A DNA stretch of 27,909 bases. Source: an uncultured Bacteroides sp. Lineage in GTDB: Bacteria; Bacteroidota; Bacteroidia; Bacteroidales; Bacteroidaceae. Position numbers and translations under genes: made by a program. The stretch spans positions 1 to 27,909 of the forward strand of contig NZ_CAJTSC010000041.1 in the NCBI RefSeq assembly GCF_910578895.1, written 5' to 3'. Shown here in pieces: positions 14,700 through 22,292 of this stretch (positions are counted from its first letter, which is position 1; the number at the start of each line of letters is the position of its first letter). Below the pieces are notes generated by a model. That model did not search any database, had not been told where the DNA came from, and saw only the letters and a program-made list of their open reading frames with translations.

Positions 14700-15047
14700 A
14701 TGAAAGCCTTATGTAGAATCCGCGACATTTACCGTGCCATAGCCGAATTTGAGGTGAAATTCATGCAGGAGTTCGACTTGTCACTGAATGAGGGAATGTT
14801 GTTGTGTACCTTGCTTAACACGCCTAAGCTTACTTCCGGTGAAATTGCGGAAGTACTCGGACTGTCGGCATCCAATACCTCTAAGGTAATACGTTCCGTA
14901 GAGGAGAAAAAACTGATTGTCCGCTTGGTGGGAAAAGCAGATAAGCGTCAGATGCACTTTGCTCTGACGCCGGAGGGAAAGAATCGCATCACGGTAATAA
15001 AAAACAGTATTCCCGAACTCCCTGCGCTATTGCAGGAGATTATTTAA
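14700..15047 (+). CDS. MarR-family transcriptional regulator
   Basis: A 115-aa winged-helix DNA-binding protein, short for the family (usually about 140). The reader-helix region is LTSGEIAEVLGLSASNTSKVIRSVEEKKLIVR (about 41-72) and the wing follows as KADKRQMHFALTPEGKNRI (about 77-95). The N-terminal dimerisation helix is short. Its start is 7 bases after the sulfur-redox fusion gene, so they form an operon, and it probably senses a reactive sulfur or oxidant signal and controls this operon (inference from context). Its only cysteines are Cys5 and Cys38. Confidence 0.85.
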   Translation: MKALCRIRDIYRAIAEFEVKFMQEFDLSLNEGMLLCTLLNTPKLTSGEIAEVLGLSASNTSKVIRSVEEKKLIVRLVGKADKRQMHFALTPEGKNRITVIKNSIPELPALLQEII

Positions 15048-15057
15048 GGCGATTAGT

Positions 15058-15531
15058 TTATTCGTGGTGGTACGGTCCGCCGTTCAGTATCGTCATGGCA
15101 CGATATAACTGCTCCACGAAGATAAGCCTTATCATTTGATGTGAAAAGGTCATGCGCGAAAGCGACAGTTTCTCGTTCGCTACTTCGTAGACTTTCGGGG
15201 AAAAACCGTAAGGACCTCCGATAATGAAAATCAGCCGTTTGTTTACGGTATTCATCTTGCGCTTCATATAGTCTGCAAACTCTATGGAGCGCATTTCTTT
15301 TCCTCCCTCATCCAGCAATACCACTACATCGCCCGGTTGGAGCGCTTTCAGTATCAGTTCGCCCTCTTTCTCTTTCTGCACCTCGATGGAAAGGTTTTTG
15401 GTGTTTTTCAACTCCGGAATAATTTCCATATCAAACGAGAGGTAGCGCCGTGTACGTTGTATGTAGTCGTTGATGGCTGTGATAAAGTGTTGTTCTACGG
15501 TTCGTCCTACGACGAGCAAAGTCATTTTCAT
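15058..15531 (-). CDS. rlmH: 23S rRNA (pseudouridine1915-N3)-methyltransferase RlmH
   Basis: Methylates N3 of pseudouridine 1915 in helix 69 of 23S rRNA on assembled ribosomes, using S-adenosylmethionine. A 157-aa SPOUT-class enzyme with a C-terminal trefoil knot: VVLLDEGG near 72-79, IGGPYGFS near 104-111 and the conserved end RLIFVEQLYRAMTILNGGPYHHE. I chose the start MKMTLLVVGRT (ATG at 15529-15531), which gives the usual length; an in-frame ATG nine bases upstream would add MTH. A -7-like box TATTTTTG lies on the minus strand at 15587-15594. It converges with the MarR gene with a 10-base gap. Confidence 0.96.
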   Translation of the reverse strand: MKMTLLVVGRTVEQHFITAINDYIQRTRRYLSFDMEIIPELKNTKNLSIEVQKEKEGELILKALQPGDVVVLLDEGGKEMRSIEFADYMKRKMNTVNKRLIFIIGGPYGFSPKVYEVANEKLSLSRMTFSHQMIRLIFVEQLYRAMTILNGGPYHHE

Positions 15532-15586
15532 GTGAGTCATTGATTTTGACGTGAATTCTTTCTGTCGGATACACGTGATTTTAGTG

Positions 15587-15594
15587 CAAAAATA
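15587..15594 (-). promoter_or_regulatory. Likely rlmH -7 box
   Basis: Minus-strand TATTTTTG fits TAnnTTTG and gives a leader of about 50 bases. No TTTG was found at the -33 position. Confidence 0.4.
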
Positions 15595-15713
15595 ATCCTT
15601 TCTTGTGAGAATGGTATCTTTCGTTACATATTATTCTCTCAGTTCCCTTATCGCGTACAAATTTACAACTTTTACCCTATGCGAAATTTCAATGAATAAA
15701 ATCGGGCTTTTTT

Positions 15714-15743
15714 CTTGTTATTTATAAGATTTGCTTACCTTTG
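15714..15743 (+). promoter_or_regulatory. Promoter of the DUF4783-nadC unit
   Basis: -7 TACCTTTG (15736-15743) with CTTG (15714-15717) 18 bases upstream as a weak -33. It lies 22 bases before the ATG at 15766, and shows that the in-frame ATG at 15715 cannot be the start. Confidence 0.6.
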
Positions 15744-15765
15744 CCTATCATTAATACTTGTGAAA

Positions 15766-16158
15766 ATGAATAAACGAGTAGTAATATTATTAGGGTGTCT
15801 CTTGGTTTGGGCGGTTTCGCTTATGGCGCAAGAGGTGCCGTCGGGAGTGGTTGCAGCCTTTAAGAAAGGAAGTTCCCAAGAATTGAACGGGTATCTGGGC
15901 GATAAGGTAAAATTGATTCTTGAGAATCGTCCGGTAAATGTAGACCGTCGGGCGGCAGAGGACAAAATGTCGATTTTCTTTGCCGGTAACCGGGTAAGCG
16001 GTTTTACCGTAAATCATCAGGGGAAACGTGACGAGTCGGGCTTTATTGTCGGTACATTGGCAACTGCAAACGGGAATTTTCGGGTGAATTGTTTCTTCCG
16101 AAAAGCGGCAGACAAATATGTAATACACCAAATAAGAATAGATAAGACAAATGAATAA
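15766..16158 (+). CDS. DUF4783-type exported protein
   Basis: A 130-aa protein with a signal peptide (MNKRVVILLGCLLVWAVSLMAQ, cleavage about 20-22) and a compact alpha+beta mature domain (about 25-130) resembling the NTF2/lumazine-like DUF4783 family known from Bacteroidota; function unknown. The ATG at 15766 is preferred because the promoter box ends 22 bases upstream and because it places the signal peptide at the N-terminus. Its stop overlaps the start of nadC by 8 bases, so translation of the two is likely coupled even though one product is exported and the other cytoplasmic. The functional link to NAD synthesis is unknown. Confidence 0.82.
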   Translation: MNKRVVILLGCLLVWAVSLMAQEVPSGVVAAFKKGSSQELNGYLGDKVKLILENRPVNVDRRAAEDKMSIFFAGNRVSGFTVNHQGKRDESGFIVGTLATANGNFRVNCFFRKAADKYVIHQIRIDKTNE

Positions 16159-16999
16159 AGAAGAAGAATTGATTGACAGGCTGATTGACTTGGCCTTTGC
16201 CGAGGATATAGGTGATGGTGACCATACCACTCTTTCGTGTATTCCTGCTACGGCGATGGGTAAATCCAAACTATTGATTAAAGAGACCGGTATTCTTGCC
16301 GGTATCGAAGTTGCCAAAGAAGTATTTCATCGTTTCGATCCTGCTATGAAGGTGGAAGTGTTCATCCATGATGGGGCCGAAGTGAAACCGGGTGATGTAG
16401 CTATGATTGTAGAAGGTAAAGTGCAATCTTTGTTGCAGACCGAACGCCTGATGCTCAACATTATGCAGCGTATGAGTGGTATTGCTACCATGACCCGTAA
16501 ATATGCTGAGAAATTGGAGGGCACAAATACACGTGTGCTCGATACCCGTAAAACGACTCCTGGTATGCGTATCTTGGAAAAGATGGCGGTGAAGATAGGG
16601 GGAGGCGTAAATCATCGTATCGGTTTGTTCGACATGATTTTGCTGAAAGATAACCACGTTGACTTTGCCGGTGGAATTGATAAGGCAATTACCCGTGCCA
16701 AAGGATATTGCAGAGAGAAGGGTAAGGAACTCAAGATAGAGATAGAAGTGCGTAATTTTGATGAATTGCAACAAGTGCTCGACTTGGGCGGTATAGACCG
16801 TATCATGTTTGATAACTTTACCCCTGAGATGACAAAGAAAGCTGTAGAAATGGTGGCGGGTCGTTACGAAACGGAGTCTTCCGGCGGTATTACTTTCGAT
16901 ACGCTGCGTGATTATGCCGAATGCGGCGTAGACTTTATTTCGGTAGGTGCTTTGACACACTCTGTAAAAGGTTTGGACATGAGTTTTAAGGCATGCTGA
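16151..16999 (+). CDS. nadC: Nicotinate-nucleotide pyrophosphorylase (carboxylating), quinolinate phosphoribosyltransferase
   Basis: Converts quinolinate and PRPP to nicotinate mononucleotide, CO2 and pyrophosphate in de novo NAD synthesis; cytoplasmic. The 282-aa product has normal length. Visible motifs are ERLMLNIMQRMSGIAT (about 98-113), LDTRKTTPGMR with the quinolinate- and PRPP-binding Arg/Lys (about 130-140), GGGVNHRIGLFDMILLKDNH (about 151-170), EIEVRN and the C-terminal SSGGI phosphate loop followed by GVDFISVGALTHS. The start overlaps the DUF4783 gene by 8 bases. A hairpin terminator at 17020 follows. nadA and nadB are not in the window. Confidence 0.97.
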   Translation: MNKEEELIDRLIDLAFAEDIGDGDHTTLSCIPATAMGKSKLLIKETGILAGIEVAKEVFHRFDPAMKVEVFIHDGAEVKPGDVAMIVEGKVQSLLQTERLMLNIMQRMSGIATMTRKYAEKLEGTNTRVLDTRKTTPGMRILEKMAVKIGGGVNHRIGLFDMILLKDNHVDFAGGIDKAITRAKGYCREKGKELKIEIEVRNFDELQQVLDLGGIDRIMFDNFTPEMTKKAVEMVAGRYETESSGGITFDTLRDYAECGVDFISVGALTHSVKGLDMSFKAC

Positions 17000-17019
17000 T
17001 AAAGGCGGAGAATATAGGG

Positions 17020-17078
17020 GAAAGCCTCTCATACAGAATACTGCTCGTTACGACGGTTCTATGAGGGGCTTTCGTTTG
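17020..17078 (+). terminator. Hairpin terminator after nadC
   Basis: GAAAGCCTCTCATA (17020-17033) pairs with TATGAGGGGCTTTC (17060-17073) over fourteen positions with one G-T. The following T-rich stretch (GTTTGT) is weak. Confidence 0.75.
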
Positions 17079-17135
17079 TATGAATGTTTTGTTTTTTAAC
17101 TTCTTTTTGGAAATTCTGCCGCAGCATTTTGCAGG

Positions 17136-17747
17136 ATGTTGCGTCTAACTGACAAACAGCGTAAAGAGGCGCCTGTAAAACGAACACTGACATTGGAAAA
17201 TGAGATAGAACTAATAGAGGGCTGCCGGGCAGGAAAAGATTCTGCCCGAAAGGAACTTTACACGCTCTATTCGAAGCGGATGTTGGCGGTGTGTTACCGT
17301 TATACGGGGGATATGGATGCAGCGCACGATGTCATGCACGATGGCTTTGTCAAAATCTTCACTCGTTTCACCTTTCGTGGTGAATGTACGTTGGTCACTT
17401 GGATAACGAGGGTTATGGTGACACAAGCTATCGATTATCTGAGGAAGCGGCATCGTTTCAGCCAATTGGTGGTAAACGATGGACAGTTTCCCGATGTGCA
17501 GGATGAAGCATGTATTGCTGAAGGTGGAAGCCGACTGTCGGAAGAAGTCTTGATGGCGTTTGTTGCGGAACTGCCCGACGGATGCCGTACGGTGTTCAAC
17601 TTGTACGTATTCGAGGAGAAGTCGCACAAGGAGATAGCTGAAATACTTCACATCAAAGAGCATTCTTCGACCTCGCAGTTACATCGTGCCAAGTGTATGT
17701 TAGCGAAAAGAATTAAAGAATATACTGAATATGAGCGAAAAAGATGA
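17136..17747 (+). CDS. ECF-type RNA polymerase sigma factor
   Basis: A 203-aa extracytoplasmic-function sigma factor. Region 2 (about 28-100) has the core-binding and -10 recognition segments LYTLYSKRMLAVCYRYTGDMDAAHDVMHDGFVKIF and WITRVMVTQAIDYLRK; region 4 (about 140-195) has the helix-turn-helix KSHKEIAEILHIKEHSSTSQLHRAK. The linker between them is longer than usual. Its last 17 bases overlap the next gene, which encodes an anti-sigma-like membrane protein, the normal arrangement for a regulated pair. The layout matches Das-type (ECF21 group) factors described with dual membrane-spanning anti-sigma proteins in Bacteroides thetaiotaomicron; assignment to that exact group is inference. Upstream is TTTTTAACTT (about 17093-17102), a possible autoregulated -35-like element. 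Confidence 0.9.
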   Translation: MLRLTDKQRKEAPVKRTLTLENEIELIEGCRAGKDSARKELYTLYSKRMLAVCYRYTGDMDAAHDVMHDGFVKIFTRFTFRGECTLVTWITRVMVTQAIDYLRKRHRFSQLVVNDGQFPDVQDEACIAEGGSRLSEEVLMAFVAELPDGCRTVFNLYVFEEKSHKEIAEILHIKEHSSTSQLHRAKCMLAKRIKEYTEYERKR

Positions 17748-18810
17748 AATTACCGGATTGTTCCGCAGTCGCCTTGCAGGTGCGGAGATGACAGTACGCG
17801 ATGGCTTTTGGGAAAAGTTGCAGGAAGATGCGGCTGTTTCTATTGTAAGCCGGAAGAAAGGTCTTGTTCTATCTCCGAGATATTATCGGATAGTGGCTGC
17901 CGCGTCTGTTATATTCACTTTGGGAGCTGCTTCCGCTGCTTTCTGGTATTTTTCTCCGAAAGAAGAAATAAAGGAGGCTTTTACGCAGGTGGCTGCTTAT
18001 ACGCCCGAAGGCAATCTGGATGGTGATGTGGTGCAGGAGTTTTTTCCTTCCATACATCAGGTGGCACCAATTGTGCAAAATACCAGTATGGGATACCCTG
18101 TAAAGGTAGTTCCCGCAGGTATGGTGATGCGGTCGGAAGACGAGAACGAGTCCGTATCAGTTCGATTTTCCATTACTATCAGACAGCAACAGGTCGGTGG
18201 CGGTTATTTCAACGGTAACGATGCTTTGCAAAACGGTAATCCTTATTACAATATTTTCAGTCGGGGTGTTTCCGATATCTTTTCCACTGTTCCTGCGGAA
18301 GAAGAACCGGAAACAGCTTCTCCGATATGCCGAAAATCATCTAAGTGGGCATTGAAGGCAGTTCTTGGAACTTCTCTTCCTCAAGGAGACTATAGTATGC
18401 CGTTGACAGCGGGAGTTATGGTAGAACGCGTATTGAACAATCGGTTCGCTTTGGAAACGGGGATTCAGTATAACCGTTTGCATGCAGACCGTACGCTTCA
18501 TGTTGTGGGTATTCCCGTAAATCTGAACATGCTGGTGGCAAGTACTTCGAAAATCGATTTCTATGCCACTGTGGGAGGAGCTGCCGCGAAATGTGTTGCC
18601 GGTGCTTCGGACAATGGCTTTACTGCGGAACCTGTTCAGTTGTCGGTCATGGCAGGAGTAGGGATGCGTTACAAGTTGAACGACCGCTTTGCTTTGTTTG
18701 CCGAACCTTCGGTGTCCCATCATTTCGATACGGATTCCGAAACCCGGACTTTGCGGACAGAACGCCCTACGAACCTGAACCTTTTGTGCGGAGTACGCAT
18801 GACTTATTAA
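17731..18810 (+). CDS. Anti-sigma-like protein with inner-membrane helix and C-terminal outer-membrane barrel (Dma-like)
   Basis: A 359-aa protein with three clear parts: a cytoplasmic N-terminus (about 1-50, with the helix GAEMTVRDGFWEKLQEDA), one membrane helix (53-74), and a periplasmic linker (about 75-204) leading to a beta-barrel-like C-terminus (205-359) of alternating strands such as FALETGIQYNRL, SVMAGVGMRYKLNDRFALFAEP and the final NLNLLCGVRMTY, ending in an aromatic residue as outer-membrane barrels do. It therefore could cross both membranes. This is the architecture of the dual membrane-spanning anti-sigma (Dma) family reported to control vesicle formation in B. thetaiotaomicron. 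The gene overlaps the sigma factor gene by 17 bases. Function in this strain is inferred, not shown. Confidence 0.85.
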   Translation: MSEKDEITGLFRSRLAGAEMTVRDGFWEKLQEDAAVSIVSRKKGLVLSPRYYRIVAAASVIFTLGAASAAFWYFSPKEEIKEAFTQVAAYTPEGNLDGDVVQEFFPSIHQVAPIVQNTSMGYPVKVVPAGMVMRSEDENESVSVRFSITIRQQQVGGGYFNGNDALQNGNPYYNIFSRGVSDIFSTVPAEEEPETASPICRKSSKWALKAVLGTSLPQGDYSMPLTAGVMVERVLNNRFALETGIQYNRLHADRTLHVVGIPVNLNMLVASTSKIDFYATVGGAAAKCVAGASDNGFTAEPVQLSVMAGVGMRYKLNDRFALFAEPSVSHHFDTDSETRTLRTERPTNLNLLCGVRMTY

Positions 18811-18831
18811 CCTTAAATACAATGTAGCAAA

Positions 18832-19377
18832 ATGAACACTCTCTATAGAATATACAAATACGCATACGTGATTTTTGCAATGGTATCCTGCCTTGTGCTT
18901 GTATCTTGCAATAAAGGATCGTTGGATTACAATCATCCGGATGTAGCATTGTTTGTAAAACAACTGAAAGCGGGAAAATACGTTGTTCAAAACCCAGAGG
19001 GATTGAGCAATGTTCCTAAGTTTACCAAAGAAGATATTGAGGAACTCTTGAAGTATGCCGAGGATTTAACGGTGATACCTTCTTTTCCATTGGCTCCTGT
19101 ATCGTATTCTGCGGGTGGAAAATTGCGCTTGGGCGAGTGTATTTTGTGGACAGTGGAAACAATCCGTTTGGGACATAATGCTTCGATGGGATGTAAAATG
19201 GTGCATGTTGATGCCGAGAATTATGAAGGTATTTATTTCCTGACTGATGAAGAGGTACTTGATGCAGTTGCTCGTTATCGTCGCTGGTGGGAAGGACGGA
19301 AATATCCGCGCACCATGTGGACGGTAGACCCTTGCTATAATGAGCCGCTTTGCGGAAGTAGTTATATGTGGTGGTGA
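18832..19377 (+). CDS. Lipoprotein of unknown function in the sigma/anti-sigma operon
   Basis: A 181-aa lipoprotein with lipobox ending at Cys26 (VLVSC). The following residues NKGS lack the acidic surface-export signal, suggesting a periplasm-facing position. The mature part has a helical section (PKFTKEDIEELLKYAEDLTVIPSFP, about 62-86), four more cysteines (two in the last 20 residues) and an aromatic-rich end (YRRWWEGRKYPRTMW, then SSYMWW). It may belong to an uncharacterised Bacteroides DUF family (possibly DUF4943; uncertain). It starts 21 bases after the anti-sigma gene and is probably part of that operon, so it may be a target or signal component of the system (inference). Confidence 0.78.
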   Translation: MNTLYRIYKYAYVIFAMVSCLVLVSCNKGSLDYNHPDVALFVKQLKAGKYVVQNPEGLSNVPKFTKEDIEELLKYAEDLTVIPSFPLAPVSYSAGGKLRLGECILWTVETIRLGHNASMGCKMVHVDAENYEGIYFLTDEEVLDAVARYRRWWEGRKYPRTMWTVDPCYNEPLCGSSYMWW

Positions 19378-19440
19378 GTTTTCCGTAAGTAGAGTTGTGA
19401 GGTATGAAGTGTAAGGTTTAAAGTATAAGGAAGCAATCGG

Positions 19441-20118
19441 GTGAAACGTATTATTCTCTTTTTAGGGTTACTTTGTGCAGTAACCTTTTCTCTTTATGCT
19501 CAAGAGTGGACACCGCAAGACTCTTTGCGTTTGCGCCAATTGCTTGATGGCGGAGGAGAGGTAAAACTGAATCCGGATGTGTTAAAAGAGATAGGTGTGG
19601 ATGCTCCTTTGGGTTCTCCGAAGATAAATGTGAATAAGACATGGCTGGATTTCAATGTTTCCTTACCTGCAGTGCCTCGAATGCCCGAGAAGAAGGTGGT
19701 ACTTACTTTGCGACCTTATACCGCAAATACCAAATATAACTGGGATCCTGTTTATCAGAAAAAAATCACGATAAATGAGAATACATGGCGGAGTAATCCG
19801 TTTTACGAACTGACGAAACTTAAAATTTATACCGACTGGGCAAAACGTCCGTTGGATACCGGACCACGCGAAAGCATCGAACAAATAGAAGCTACAGGTT
19901 TACGCTATACGGTGACCGAGCGTGCCAACAATATGGCAGTAGGCGGTTGGCATGGCGCTGGTGGTAGTGGTGGCGGAATCTCAGTCGATTTGATGCGTCC
20001 TTTCACAAAAGATTTTTGGAACATTAAAGGACGTAAACGCCGCGCACGTACGTTGGAAGTATTAAAGACTTATGGCGACTCCATTAATACCTGTCATAAA
20101 GAGACAATACTCAAATAG
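19441..20118 (+). CDS. Exported protein of unknown function (DUF4858-like)
   Basis: A 225-aa protein starting at GTG, with a signal peptide (MKRIILFLGLLCAVTFSLYAQ, cleavage near 20-21). No upstream in-frame ATG gives a signal peptide, so GTG is preferred. The mature part has QDSLRLRQLLDGGGEVKLNPDVLKEI near 28-53, a proline-rich middle (NVSLPAVPRMPEKK), a glycine-rich run (GGWHGAGGSGGG near 177-188) and a basic C-terminus (KGRKRRARTLEVLK). The family name is tentative. It follows the lipoprotein gene after 63 bases of low-complexity sequence, so it may be in the same operon or separately transcribed. Confidence 0.72.
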   Translation: MKRIILFLGLLCAVTFSLYAQEWTPQDSLRLRQLLDGGGEVKLNPDVLKEIGVDAPLGSPKINVNKTWLDFNVSLPAVPRMPEKKVVLTLRPYTANTKYNWDPVYQKKITINENTWRSNPFYELTKLKIYTDWAKRPLDTGPRESIEQIEATGLRYTVTERANNMAVGGWHGAGGSGGGISVDLMRPFTKDFWNIKGRKRRARTLEVLKTYGDSINTCHKETILK

Positions 20119-20203
20119 AGATATCCCGTCTTTTATCCTTAAATATTGAACTTAAGTTCTTGGTTCCTTGTTTCCATAGAAATAAATCTTATAAGGATAG
20201 ACA

Positions 20204-21124
20204 ATGGATAGAATAACATCTCTGTTTGGGATAAAGTATCCCATCATTCAAGGGGGCATGGTGTGGTGTAGTGGATGGAGGTTGGCATCGGCAGTGAGTA
20301 ATGCCGGTGGTTTGGGCTTATTGGGGGCAGGTTCCATGCATCCCGAGACTCTACGCGAACATATAAGGAAGTGTCGTGCGGCTACACATCATCCATTTGG
20401 AGTGAATATTCCTTTAATGTATCCCCAGATAGAGGAAATCATGCAGCTTGTGGTAGATGAAGGAATACGGATTGTATTTACCTCTGCCGGTAATCCTCAA
20501 ACATGGACCGGTTGGCTGAAGAAGCATGGTATCACGGTGGTACATGTTGTGTCATCGTCGCGTTTTGCCATGAAAGCCGAAGCCGCCGGTGTGGATGCCA
20601 TTGTGGCCGAAGGTTTTGAGGCCGGTGGACACAACGGTCGCGAAGAGACTACTACTCTCTGTCTGATACCTGCCGTACGTGCGGTTACTACGCTGCCATT
20701 GATTGCTGCGGGTGGCATTGCTACCGGTGAAGCAATTCTTGCGGTACGTATTTTGGGAGCTGAGGGTGTTCAGATTGGTACACGCTTTGCATTGACCGAA
20801 GAAAGCTCTGCCAGCGAAGTGTTTAAGAAATATTGTTTGCAACTGAAAGAGGGTGACACCCGTTTGTTGTTAAAAAAATTGTCTCCGGTACGTTTGGCAC
20901 GTAGTGGGTTTCAGCGGGCAGTAACTGCTGCCGAAGCTGTTGGGGCTACGGAGGAAGAATTACGCACCCTTTTATCAAGAGGACGTGCCAAACGTGGTAT
21001 TTTTGAGGGAGATATCGAAGAAGGTGAACTTGAAATCGGGCAGGTTTCCGCCTTACTCAATAAGAAAGGAATACAGACAGTAGCGGAAGTTATGGAGGAG
21101 TTGTTGGCTGATTTTGAATTATGA
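20204..21124 (+). CDS. FMN-dependent oxidoreductase of the nitronate monooxygenase / FabK family
   Basis: A 306-aa TIM-barrel flavoprotein. The FMN-binding IIQGGMVWCSG at the start, SNAGGLGLLGAG (31-42), GVNIPLM, and EAGGHNG with His143 match both nitronate monooxygenases and enoyl-ACP reductase II (FabK), in which that His is catalytic; IAAGGIATG and GAEGVQIGTRFALTEES bind the FMN phosphate. The GLGLLGAG and EAGGH patterns look closer to FabK-type proteins, which reduce enoyl-ACP in fatty acid synthesis, but I cannot separate the two by eye. No other fatty acid genes are adjacent. The last codons and stop lie in the left arm of the perfect hairpin at 21111-21188, so the C-terminal DFEL may be repeat-derived. 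Confidence 0.85.
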   Translation: MDRITSLFGIKYPIIQGGMVWCSGWRLASAVSNAGGLGLLGAGSMHPETLREHIRKCRAATHHPFGVNIPLMYPQIEEIMQLVVDEGIRIVFTSAGNPQTWTGWLKKHGITVVHVVSSSRFAMKAEAAGVDAIVAEGFEAGGHNGREETTTLCLIPAVRAVTTLPLIAAGGIATGEAILAVRILGAEGVQIGTRFALTEESSASEVFKKYCLQLKEGDTRLLLKKLSPVRLARSGFQRAVTAAEAVGATEEELRTLLSRGRAKRGIFEGDIEEGELEIGQVSALLNKKGIQTVAEVMEELLADFEL

Positions 21125-21188
21125 ATTTTGAATTATGAATTGCCATTCGGCATGGTCGACTCATAATTCAAAATTCATAATTCAAAAT
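21111..21188. terminator. Perfect 28-bp AT-rich inverted repeat between convergent genes
   Basis: Positions 21111-21138 and 21161-21188 are exact reverse complements over 28 bases, built from two copies of ATTTTGAATTATGA. The 22-base loop has a small inner palindrome (CCAT-TCGGC-ATGG). The left arm includes the stop of the FabK-like gene; the right arm ends 3 bases before the stop codon of the alanine dehydrogenase gene on the other strand. It probably ends or stabilises transcripts from both sides. Confidence 0.8.
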
Positions 21189-21191
21189 TCT

Positions 21192-22292
21192 TCACGCTTT
21201 TTCATATTTCATCCCAAACACGTCCGCCACTGCTTTATACGTTACTTTTCCTTCTACTACATTCAATCCCAATGCCAATGCCGGATCGTCCTTGCATGCC
21301 TGTTTCCAGCCTTTGCTGGCTAAGGCTATGGTATAAGGTAACGTTGCATTTGTCAATGCCATAGTAGAGGTAAACGGCACGGCACCGGGAATATTGGCTA
21401 CCGCATAATGCACGATATCGTCTACCACATACGTGGGTTCGCTGTGGGTGGTAGGATGAGATGTTTCGAAACATCCGCCTTGATCGATGGCAACATCCAC
21501 AAGTACGGTTCCGGGTTTCATCATTTTCAGCATATCTCTTGTAATCAAGTGCGGTGCCTTATCACCGGGAATCAGTACGGAACCGATTACCAAATCTACG
21601 GTAGGCAGTTCCATCTTTATATTGTGGAGTGAAGAATAGAGTGTTTTTACGTTCTTGGGCAATACTTCACTCAGATAGCGCAGGCGCGTCAGGTTCACAT
21701 CCGTAATCATAACCTCAGCACCCATTCCCGCAGCCATTTGTGCGGCGTTGGTACCAACTACGCCGCCACCTAAGATAAGCACGCGTGCGGGACGTACACC
21801 CGGTACGCCTCCCATCAGTTTCCCCTTTCCACCTTGCGGCTTCTCCAGAAAGCGTGCTCCCACTTGGGCGGCCATACGTCCTGCCACTTCACTCATAGGG
21901 GTGAGCAATGGTAATGAGTGGTCCTCTTTTTCTACTGTTTCATAAGCAATACATACGGCACCGCTCTCAATCATGGCTTCGGTCAGTAGCTTATCGGCAG
22001 CAAAATGGAAGTAGGTAAATACAACTTGTCCCTTTCTTATCAATTTGTACTCCGGTGCGATGGGTTCCTTTACCTTGACAATCATGTCGGCTATGGCATA
22101 AACGTCTTCAATGGCAGGCAGTATTTGTGCACCTGCGTTGATGTAATCATCGTCAGAGAACCCGCTGTTTGTGCCGGCGGTTGTCTGTACATACACCGTA
22201 TGACCTTTCTTCGCCAATTCGGCTACTCCGGCAGGGGTCATTCCTACGCGGTTTTCGTTGTTCTTGATCTCTTTGGGTACTCCGATAATCAT
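21192..22292 (-). CDS. ald: Alanine dehydrogenase
   Basis: Interconverts L-alanine and pyruvate plus ammonia with NAD(H); cytoplasmic. The 366-aa protein has family length. The N-terminal substrate domain begins MIIGVPKEIKNNENRVGMTPAGV with the conserved Arg and Lys; MIVKVKEP (about 69-76) and HFAADKLLTEAMIESGAVCIAYET follow. The Rossmann domain contains VLILGGGVVGTNAAQMAAGMGAEVMITD (about 170-197), and DQGGCFETSHPTTHSEP is the typical catalytic-region signature. L-Ala is a product of murein peptide breakdown, so a link to the neighbouring envelope genes is possible but not shown. The gene runs opposite to the M23 peptidase gene. A weak -7-like TATCTTGC sits on the minus strand at 22322-22329. 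Confidence 0.96.
   Translation of the reverse strand: MIIGVPKEIKNNENRVGMTPAGVAELAKKGHTVYVQTTAGTNSGFSDDDYINAGAQILPAIEDVYAIADMIVKVKEPIAPEYKLIRKGQVVFTYFHFAADKLLTEAMIESGAVCIAYETVEKEDHSLPLLTPMSEVAGRMAAQVGARFLEKPQGGKGKLMGGVPGVRPARVLILGGGVVGTNAAQMAAGMGAEVMITDVNLTRLRYLSEVLPKNVKTLYSSLHNIKMELPTVDLVIGSVLIPGDKAPHLITRDMLKMMKPGTVLVDVAIDQGGCFETSHPTTHSEPTYVVDDIVHYAVANIPGAVPFTSTMALTNATLPYTIALASKGWKQACKDDPALALGLNVVEGKVTYKAVADVFGMKYEKA

Noticed and set aside
15715..15765. ATG at 15715 as start of the DUF4783 gene
   Set aside because: The promoter -7 box at 15736-15743 lies inside that extension.
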